Positions 55,791 through 64,000 of a DNA stretch of 64,000 bases are shown here, in pieces. The stretch comes from Armillaria gallica (taxonomy: Eukaryota; Basidiomycota; Agaricomycetes; Agaricales; Physalacriaceae), in the NCBI GenBank assembly GCA_037576215.1, contig JBANDB010000004.1, positions 5,828,001 through 5,892,000 on the forward strand. The letters are read 5' to 3'. The stretch's first letter is position 1; each line of letters opens with the position of its first letter. A model generated the notes under the pieces. That model had not been told where the DNA came from. It saw only the letters and a program-made list of their open reading frames with translations, and searched no databases. The position numbers and the translations under genes are program-made.

Positions 55791-56739
55791 GTTTTTGAAC
55801 GCGTCGCTTCCTTTGTTCTCAATAAGATATGTAGCATGCGCAATGATAGACTCAACCTACATTGCTTTATATCGTGAGTTGTGCCGTCAGGGTGAGGAAT
55901 ACGCGGTGGTAATCGCCATTGGGTTCTCGAGCGGGGTAGTAGTATGGATGGAAGGCAAGGGTAGACTGTTTGGTAGAGCCAAACAAAGAGACGTCGCTTT
56001 CTCGTAAACACTGTGGGTTTGCTCGCTCTTTTTCGTCAATCTCAATGCACTGTGAGTCCTGTTGAGACGTCGTTACCTACCTTTCATTTTAGCTGACTTT
56101 TCGACCGCTCAAGCTCGCGAAACTTGGTTTGCCTTTGAGGTGGCCTATACTGAAGAGCAGTACATACACCAACGTCGGCAGAGGAACAGGAGACGGCATC
56201 AACTAGGTATCCAAAGTGAGTTCACTATCACAGCTGCGCCGAGTCTGAGTGATACTCTTTTCTCATCCTCAGCGCTCAGCACTCTAGCTGTAGCCCTGAA
56301 CGACGCGACGCGTTGCTTGTTTTTGGTCGTCGCGACTAGCCGTAATCTTCACTTTCAAACGTGTACGGAATAGTTAGGACCGTCTTACCCTCAAGCCCAC
56401 TCTTTCTTCAACGCGCAAAATACGCATTTTGCACCGAGGAGCAAGGAGTACAACGCAGGGAAGAGGAAAATATCTGCCGGAATAATACCTCCTGCTCCTT
56501 TCGAACTTTTGGTGAACGTTCCCCACCGCTACGCCTCCACATGTTCCTTATAATGCGCTTATTCCAGTTCGTTAGTTTTCACTCAGGCGTGTATCTGTTC
56601 CTCTTCAATAATACGGAGATTCCTTTGCGTCGAAATTCAGTTGTAAATAGAAACCTTCGAAATGAAAACGTGGTAATAGGACATGCAGATTCCTTGCCTT
56701 GTACAGGCAAACGGCGGGTAGCACAGACAGCGAACAACG

Positions 56740-57025
56740 ACATGGTACGATGCTCCTGGCTCATGTACCGGGATTGACATACGGCACGGCGATCGACTGT
56801 TTTGTCAGGGCTGAACGAGAAGCTGGTGAGCGAGCGAGCGCGCCCTGGGCTCGAACAAATTGAAGGTTCTGGAACACAAACAGATGAAAACTATGAGTGA
56901 CGAAACGATGTATTTCGGATATCGCACTCACGAAATCTTCTAGCATCTCGGAGTCAAATCCAGCCCATACGTTCTCCAAGCGGGCCCGGTCCCTCGTACA
57001 GTGAAGGTGTCATTCCCTGACCGGG
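56740..57025 (-). pseudogene. DUF6535 relic, equivalent of 40,560-40,840
   Basis: ENVWAGFDSEMLEDF and a GTGAGTGCGATATC donor mark exon 2. Exon 3 traces are QNLQFVRAQGAL and LTKQSIAVPY, a collapsed LTKQWIHQYIAVPS. Confidence 0.55.
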
Positions 57026-57270
57026 GCCCACCGCAGGACGACGCAAGATCAAGGTTTTGGAATACTTTCGCGCAGAACTTGGAGGAGAGAAGGGTGAGCT
57101 CCCTGCACGCGAGCCTTGCTGTTCGCGATTTTCTTCTGCGAAGGCCCGATGCTTGCGTTGGGCGGAAGATGGCGACGTGTTATCCAGAGTCATCGGTGGT
57201 CCTGTCTGAGGGAGATGAGGTTGTACGTATCACACAGTATATGAGAGGACTCGCCTAACCAGCATTGTTC

Positions 57271-58447
57271 CTGCCTTTGATAGTCCCAACATCGCCTCAC
57301 TAATTACCAGGCACCTCGAGGAAGGGTCGGGTTATCCGCTCGCGACGGGTAGGTCGCATGTTATTGTGCTGGGAGATAGCAGGCACGTTCGACACATCGT
57401 CGCGTTGAGACACGACATCGGCTTCTTGGTGCCGGGACTCGTAGCATGGGAGGAAGGGTAGTGATACCCGGCTAATAAGAGGTGAGCGACTAGTAGCGTA
57501 GACAAGTGAGGGTCTTACCAGCAGGACATGCCTTCCTGCGCCCGAGCATGATGTCGCCGTGGAGATGGTGCCACCGCACGTAGTCACTTCTAAAGAACGA
57601 TGGTCGAGACGCCAGAATCCAGAGAAAGGTGTGCTCCCGGGGCAAGGAATAGGCGGAGTGTAGGGACAAACAGCATTCATACTGCGGGGGATGAGAACAA
57701 ACAATACTCGGCGCAGAAGTGAACTCACTTGGTCCTTTTAAGCCAGCAGTGTCCTTCATCTTCCTCCTCTTCGCCTTCCATCACAGACGGGGGCTCACCG
57801 CTCTTCAACATCAGCCCGCTCACCCGCCGTCTTGAGCTACCAAGTGCGCTGCTAAAATGAAGAGTTAATTCTTTAGACCCGACATCAAACCGTGACTTGG
57901 GCATCACCCGACAGGGCTTAGATATGCAGCGTTGAAGGACGGTATAAAGCGGAGCATGGACGGATGGGTGTAAGGAGCACACTTTGTTTGACACCGCGTC
58001 AAGCCAAACAATCGATTTTGGTCATCGACACCCATCTCGCAAGCCGTCTCTTCTTCCTTCCCTTTTACTAAGCGCCTCGCAGCCATCCGTAACGCCTCGA
58101 GCAGGAGGAACTCCCCATAAACGCGCGTATTTCTTCAGCAATACTCCAAGTTTTGCTGTAGATAGAAGGGATGGCACGCCGACATTCCACCTTGCCTCGG
58201 TTCGGACCCCTACAATTCATATCGTGCTACTCTTCCTCTCTTGATGCTCGCTCGTCTTTAGTCTCAGTGATGAGTGCTGAGCTGGACTTCTTCCTTCCCT
58301 TTTACTCACCTCTTGCTTCTCCTCCTACTGCGTCTTCACGCGTCCAGTAGTCTTGAACGTAACGTTGAACCTCCGTATACGGATGCTATTATCCTGGAAT
58401 GAGCAATGAGCGATAAGGGACGAGTGACAGAGCCAAGGGTACGCACC
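57271..58447. repeat. Module F fragments, copy 3
   Basis: The stretch parallels 17,550-18,360 and 29,570-30,310: GTGCTGGGAGATAGCAGGC near 57,368, the CGGCGCAGAAGTGAAC word near 57,710, and CGACACCCATCTCGCAAG at 58,027. On the minus strand RHQEADVVSQRDDVSNVPAI is coding-like and echoes QRDDMSNKPAISQHND at about 29,720. No intact gene. Confidence 0.5.
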
Positions 58448-58600
58448 ATTTCCTCCAACTCGCGTTCGTCCTCGCTCAGCTCATCCATCTGGGTCGCGGT
58501 ATTTGTTCGTTCGCCCGTACATGGGCTCGTAGCCGACATTTCACAGTGGGATGGGGGGAGCAGGTGGGGGAACCTGCGTCCTCGCGGAAGCACCATCGAC
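58448..58600 (-). pseudogene. Unknown coiled-coil exon, copy 3
   Basis: The minus strand keeps MDELSEDERELEEM before a GTGCGTACCC donor. An intron of about 50 bases ends ATTCCAG, followed by DNSIRIRRFN in a frame shared with the copy near 49,040. The upstream half of the exon is rearranged. See the copies at 19,200 and 49,102. Confidence 0.45.
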
Positions 58601-58650
58601 GTCGCTGCCAACATCACAATCGTGTCATTGTTGTGGTTCCAGGAATAGTC

Positions 58651-59258
58651 ACGGCATCAAGGCACGCCGATAGTGCTAGGCCAGAGGCGCAGAAGCGAGG
58701 ATGCTAGGTGAGTTTTCTGGCATGCTGAAGGATGCGCTCAAGCTCACATTCCTTAGGCATTGTTATTCCTTCATCTGTCCTCCGTCGAAACTTCCCGTGT
58801 GCTCATTGATGACGACTTTGCACGACAAATAACTTCTTCCTCGCCAGCAAGGCATGACCGTGAGCTCTGTCAGTAGAAGGAGACGGGTGTTGGGCAGTGA
58901 CGAATGTGAATGAGAAGACGGCGGAGTCCTGAGAGAAGATTGTGAAGACTTGTATGTCCTCTCCTCTTCGTCCAAATTCGGTACCGACCCTTCTTACAAC
59001 GAAATTTTCGCTCCGGAATCTTATCTTTGCTTCATCCACGACAGTCCACGCTAGCTACGCAGATGCAGCGTTTCAGGCAAGGAACATTGATTGATGTATT
59101 TCCTAAGACTGAAAAATATTACGGTTACTTCGATTCAGACCGCCCAATCTTACCGACGCCATATTTGACCAAGGTCTGACCTTATGCATAGATACGTGGA
59201 GAATTCAGCCAACTCCTGTGAAATATCACTCAAGCGATACTAAGATGTAGTCACGTAC
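58651..59258. repeat. Duplicate of 10,860-11,260, then unassigned sequence
   Basis: 58,880-58,960 and 10,995-11,075 share GAATGAGAAGACGGC, the following GAGTCCTGAGA and GAAGACTTGTA. On the minus strand a frame reads EDIQVFTIFSQDS here and EDLQVFMIFSGLGRLLIRIC at 11,060, suggesting an old exon. 59,040-59,215 may be the next exon of the gene starting at 59,461. Confidence 0.4.
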
Positions 59259-59461
59259 CGACCATGGTTTTGCCCAGCCTGCCACTCATCCAGGTTCGAA
59301 TGGCTATTTTCAGGCTTTTCAGCGAGCTCTTCTGGAGTCATGGAAGTTATGTCGTCGAATGAGTGATCTTGCCGTGGAACGATGTGGTCTCCAGGCTCGG
59401 GGCCGAGCCATTTCTTAGCGCTGGGCGGCGTGTCTTAGCTAGGGGATTCACTGGAAGCCAT
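59259..59461 (-). pseudogene. First exon of an unknown gene, with an in-frame stop
   Basis: From the ATG at 59,459-59,461 the minus strand reads MASSESPS, a TAA (about 59,434-59,436), then DTPPSAKKWLGPEPGDHIVP, RQDHSFDDITSMTPEELAEK and NLDEWQAGQNHGR to a GTACGTGA donor. A CACAG acceptor at 59,216-59,220 gives a 43-base intron. The composition is acidic and hydrophilic. The relic at 23,157-23,481 starts the same way without the stop. Family not recognised. Confidence 0.45.
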
Positions 59462-60270
59462 GTAGGGATGTAGAGGGAGACGAGATCAGAGGGCGAGGAC
59501 GGCTTGTTGTAGATTTATTGCGAGATATGCGATACCTCCGGAACGACCAACGGTGAAGCCATTTGTGGCAGCGTCTGACCTTGTTCTCATCCAACATCTG
59601 CATCGAAAGCAACTACAGTACTGGACCATTTCTGGGTCATGTCTTCACAAGCCTCTCGTAGCTGAGATGGATGCCAGAAATGTGGAACGTGCTTAGAACC
59701 AGGAAAGAGAGCGAGGTGCTCAGCGCTAAGTAATGCAGGCGACAGTCATGAGAGACGTGGAAAAGAAACAGGTAACGAAATAAGCAGTTGAAGAAGCCCC
59801 TGAGCGCGGGAAAAATGAATCGGAGCCGCCGGCTCCCGTTTCCGTTTCGACGACTACTCGTTCCTTGACGATATCTCTGTAATCAAAAGCAAGTTACATG
59901 AATGACTTTTGTGTTGGAAAATCTGGTGCGTCGGTTTCAATTTCTGATTGCCTACAGGTTTTGATAGAGGTGCCAGCGGTTATTCGTCTCACGGTTTTAC
60001 AGGACACGCCCAGATCTTTGCCTTTCCCCTTGCGACTCCTCCGACCATAGCGAGGGACGTAGAACACGACTCAATCCAATCGTGACATACACTTCGCAGG
60101 AAATTCGCGTACGACAGCTTCCATCATGTAGTCCTCAGGTGTTTCAAGTTGGTTTTTTGCGGTTTTCGTACATTGAGCTCAAACTCATACTTGCGCGCGT
60201 CATGCTCTTTGTCTCTCGTGGCGTCTATTCGATCGAGCCCTTGCCTTCAGTTTCAGCCTTTCGGGAAGAC
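59462..60270. other. No recognisable gene
   Basis: The first ~80 bases continue the similarity to the sequence right of 23,481. Beyond about 59,550 I see no paralogous block and no convincing frame. Confidence 0.4.
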
Positions 60271-62130
60271 TTCAGCACACACCACGGTGTTCAAACGACT
60301 GAATAAAATTTGACGTTGATTTGAACTCGTATCTATTTTTTATTGCAGCAACTTGACGGAAATGATAATTTTTTGCCCCTCGACGAGCGCACCAACGATC
60401 AACGTCAACAGCACTAGGCTTGGATGCTGAGGAGATGCCCAAACGCGGGTCGCAGGTGAGTTTTTTTTTCGCGCACTGCACGATGCATACAACTTCATCT
60501 TCCTCACGCAGTATCATCTCGTTCCCCTGCTTTCCATCAACCCAGCCTCAACACGTGGCGATGACATCTCCGGTCCCAGTTCTGGTTCTTGATCCAAAGG
60601 CAAGGCGAGCAAGTGTCCTGCCCACTGCACTCGACAAAGATGGGAAGCGTGACAAAGCGGAGCGAGGAGATGATAGAGCAGCAAGAGAAGATATCGACGA
60701 GTGCTCTCCTCTACATCGACGCAAGTTTCTTTGAGGGAGGCTGTATTCCCGATTTCGTAGCAAGATGGCCTATCGTGATCCTGTGTGGTAAATGGTGCGG
60801 GGGCATGGGACGAGAGACACCAGGGATGGGTAAGTTGTTCTCGTTCACTGATATTCCAGAGTACTCATCCTCTCATAGCCCAATCTCATCCACCACGCGC
60901 ATTTACCCTTTATTCTTCCTGTCCAGTGAACAGGACCACGAAAGCGTTCACGGCCACTCACCAATCCATAGTCCGACTCTGTCCTTCATACGGTGAACTG
61001 ACAGCGGCGACTGTCTATGCAAGACTGTTGAACGGAATCACGAGCAGGACCCAGAGGCGAAGTTGACAAGAACAAGGCGATGCGGATGGAGACAGCGGTA
61101 TATTTGTTGATGGACGTGCTAGCGGTGGGTGAGTCAGAAGTTTATCCAATTTAGATTTCGGCCACTCATCCATTTATAGCCCAATGTCCTTGCCACAAAC
61201 AATGACTGCGCAGCACCGTTAAACGGAATTACGATGTATATTCATTCAGCGAGAGGCGACGGCAGCGGAAGCGAGTCCCAGAGTGAGTCCCCTGATCCTG
61301 ACTGACACGGAGGCTTTGCTTACGTTCATCCTAAGTGTTCTTCTGCAGTATAAACGTCGTTCGTCCGTACATCTTGTACTCGGACGCTTGTCGCCACCTA
61401 CTCCCAGCGGTGCATGAAGCTGGACGATCCAGCTTTACCCTGAAATGGTGTCTTTTTTTCCGGGGAGTAGTACCTTGATATCAAAGAGACGAAGATACGA
61501 AGATCGGCATTCTCAACGATAAAGAATCAGTGTGGGAGGGACTAGCGGAGGGGGAATTCTGAATGGTAAGCGCTTTCTGCGTGCCCACCTTCACAATTCT
61601 TACTTTTCTGCAGTAGTAGTGCCGTCTTCCTTGCAAACGCGAGCGACACCAATAAGTACAGGCTTTGGACCTTCTGCTCCCCGACATGGTCGTCGTAATA
61701 ACATTCTTTGCAGCATGAAGAAATTGATTTCGCATCGAGTTATCATCATGCGGCGAGCAGGATGTGCATGGAGAGACAAGGTGATGATTTCAGGAAATGG
61801 TAGGCGTGCTAGCGATGGGTAAGTCCATCTCATCCACTGCTATTACTAATTTCGGTCACTCACCCACCCATAGTCCTCTTCACCGTCGATGACGATAGTA
61901 CTGTTGAACGGAATTAAGATGCATCCTCATTCAACGGACAAGAACTGGAGGTGACGATGGAGGTGATGCAAGGGAGGATGATCGCAGGCGGTGGGTAGGA
62001 CCCTTCCCTTCACCTCACTTGCCTGGAAATTTACCTACTTTGTAGTCTACCGGCTTTCTGTGATGTATCGAGAGAGTAGCAAAAGTAGCTGCTGGAGGGA
62101 GGGACGGCATATGTGCTGATGGTAAGTCCC
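60271..62130. repeat. Patchwork of modules D and of the 30.5-kb unknown gene
   Basis: 60,340-60,850 matches 50,040-50,400. 61,260-61,700 matches 30,350-30,740: GTCGTTCGTCCGTAC at 61,354 and 30,442, an exon with ILNDKESVWEGLAEG before GTAAGCGC, and a TGCAG..TAG acceptor. 61,800-62,130 holds a series of GGTAAGTCC donors with 45-60 base introns, the last matching the module A intron at about 25,690-25,750. Frames are broken throughout. Confidence 0.5.
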
Positions 62131-62890
62131 TCTCATTAGTCTACGTCGCTGGTCGCTCACTGCTTCATCGTTAGCTGGGTCTCCCGATGCTTTCCTTTAG
62201 GCTACGATGTCAGTATCCATTGATGATTTAAACACGACAGCTGCATGCGAATGGGATGCCAACATATTCACCATGCCCAATTGTTGTGCGATGGTCGACA
62301 GTCGGTTACTCAACTGACCGGTGAAGAGCCTAGAGCTCCGATTCAGGCTTCTCGCAATAGGCATCCCCTCTCTCCTAGAGGTCGTTTCTCAAATGCATAT
62401 TCACGGACAGCGGATCTCCAAGGAACAGGAGGCTGAGATACCCAGGGTGCGAGAAGCGTATGCGCATGGTGGCAGTCCGCCGTGCTGATAGAAAGACTGG
62501 GGGGAGGGAACCCAACGAAAGGTCTTCACCAGCTACCATGATTTTCCGGCTACGAGGGCGGTGGATATTCGAGATCGGGTCGAGCATGCGGTGATAGTTC
62601 ATGATCATTTTGCGAGGCTGCGGGGGTACTCTACTTGGTATACCGCCGAATGTGAGTTTGCCGTTCGTTTTGGTTGAGTTCGATTACTGATTAGGACTGG
62701 GCGGACAGAGAGCTGTTGTGAAAAGGCTGAACGCGGATCTGTTCGTATTGCTGCAAGGCACCTAGAAGTTATGGAGGAGCTCGAATATCGGATGAATTCG
62801 TTCGGGACCGCTAAGATATCAGCCCGTCGGCTCCCTGTCCTCATAGAGGATTTTCGGGTCTTCGGGTCATAGTTTTCTGCATAGGAATTT
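62131..62890. other. Coding-like plus-strand stretch, unassigned
   Basis: The plus strand at about 62,525-62,645 reads TRAVDIRDRVEHAVIVHDHF then ARLRGYSTWYTAE up to a GTGAGTTT donor; a TGATTAG acceptor near 62,693 leads to a frame with ARHLEVMEELEYRMNSFGTA. The composition is natural protein-like, but stops lie upstream and the splice phase gives a stop, so an intact gene cannot be claimed. No paralogue in the window. Confidence 0.3.
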
Positions 62891-64000
62891 GTATTAACCT
62901 TTAGAAAAGTTGCAATTCTATGTGCTATGCCTACCCACGGAGTCCCTTCATTTAACATTCCGAAGGCAAATCGAACGTGTTGCGAACGGAGAACCGCTTG
63001 ACAGAGATATTAAATAATTCGAAATGAATGTTTGAGGACATGGGGTTTCATTCTGGGTCTTTCAAGTTATCTCTGGGCTTGTCGTTCGTGATCAGACAAG
63101 TCCTTGTAAGTTTGGCGGGCGGCAGAGATTTTGCTCGTTATGATCGGATCTCGCGCGGCTAAACCTACAACCACGACACCAACCAGTCATCCAGTTACCA
63201 CCACCAACCTCCTTTACACGACGCCATTCCCAGGGCCCCGTTCCTTCCCGGTCTCATGCTCTCGGTCTCCCTATGCAACGTGCTGGATGGCAAGAAAAGA
63301 TAGAGCAGTGAAGAAGATACCATCGTTGTGGCGACGCCCTGCTCTCAAGACACCGTTCCCGGCGAACATACATGCCCTCGATTCTTGCTTATTCTTTTCT
63401 TCTGCTTTCGTCGTTGCTGAGTTTGATATCTGATTGAGACCATGCGTCCTCGAGCACATCATATCCCCAGGCCTCTCCTTCCGACTGCGAGCATGCGCGC
63501 ACATACATGACTTCCAACCACCCATAAGAACCTCGATGGTCGTTGATCTTATGGGACTACCTGATAACCCTCGACGATGAAATCACGCTGTTCTGGTTGG
63601 CCAAAAGATCATGGATCAAATTCTTATTCTTTGCGAATCGCTATATGGGACTCATTCTGCGCATATGGGATATCGTCGCTTGTCGTGCGCCCCCTTGTTT
63701 CTTGTCTCCTCTACTTGACTAACCCCCTTCTTCCCTGTTCCATTCTCGTGCCCGATTCCCATGCATTGTGTTTCCTGTGTTTGCGTGCATTGCGGCTACT
63801 GTGTTCGCGTCTCGTGTTCCCGTGCTTCGTTGTTCCGGTGTTTCCGTTCCTGTCTCGTTCCTGTCTCGATGTGTTGGTCCCGTTTCCGTGTATCGCGCTT
63901 GCCTTCCCGTCGTGTCCTTTCCATGCGCCGTAGCACGGCGCCCTCCCTGGGGTCCGTGCGTCATGTCTCATACTGCTGTATGGTCATGTTTGGTTCCTGG
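62891..64000. other. No clear gene; low-complexity right end
   Basis: 63,720-63,930 is built from short T/C/G words such as TGTGTTTCCTGTGTTTGCGT and GTTCCTGTCTC, so the open frames over it are not credible. Frames at 63,131-63,433 (+) and 63,271-63,525 (-) have no known motif. I see nothing else. Confidence 0.35.

Larger units (their letters stand above)
53929..57270. repeat. Downstream duplicon of gene 3
   Basis: Colinear with 37,184-41,080, lacking the 572-base element. The intact TGCCGT site at about 55,872 is its empty site. It carries three DUF6535 relics on the minus strand and a frameshifted copy of the unassigned exon (54,560-54,987). Confidence 0.8.

Noticed and set aside
63711..63971. 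Glycine/threonine/arginine-rich minus-strand frames
   Set aside because: They arise from low-complexity T/C/G word repeats.

Overview
The window looks like a piece of an Agaricomycete (mushroom-forming basidiomycete) genome. Genes have very short GT..AG introns of 43-55 bases. The only clearly intact host genes encode DUF6535-type multi-spanning membrane proteins, a family known as large multi-copy sets in such fungi. A copia element, small terminal-inverted-repeat elements, a cytochrome P450 relic and a RecQ-like helicase relic fit the same picture. No rRNA, tRNA or CRISPR was recognised.

Layout. 1-7,300: CpG-poor, decayed DNA with the 3' end of a DUF6535-type gene at the left edge, a helicase relic and a P450 relic. 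7,900-19,400: duplicated modules and a 5'-truncated DUF6535-type copy (11,311-13,189). 19,831-22,653: intact DUF6535 gene 1. 22,654-30,320: a second copy of the block seen at 13,410-18,360, carrying a 986-base inverted-repeat element. 30,691-31,208: a small coding stretch of unknown family. 31,131-33,640 and 41,245-48,475: arms of a large inverted repeat around intact DUF6535 gene 2 (34,221-37,183) and its downstream block. The right arm holds a full-length copia retrotransposon (42,779-47,810), the left arm a 377-base CACTG-type element. 50,515-50,800: DUF6535 fragment. 51,137-53,928: intact DUF6535 gene 3. 53,929-57,270: a second copy of the block at 37,184-41,080, without that block's 572-base insertion. 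57,271-64,000: more duplicated, decayed modules and low-complexity DNA.

How it fits together. The unit of duplication appears to be a DUF6535 gene plus several kilobases downstream. Three copies are intact, one lacks its first two exons and membrane domain, one is cut by the window edge, and at least nine short relics (eight on the minus strand, one on plus) retain exon 2, the second intron and parts of the membrane domain. This is a birth-and-death gene cluster. Because the blocks are paralogous, one copy serves as the empty site for insertions in another, which fixes the ends and target duplications of three small transposons. Several other recurrent, intron-bearing, coding-like modules could not be assigned to a family and are described without a function. 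Identities rest on motif reading by eye; no database search was possible.
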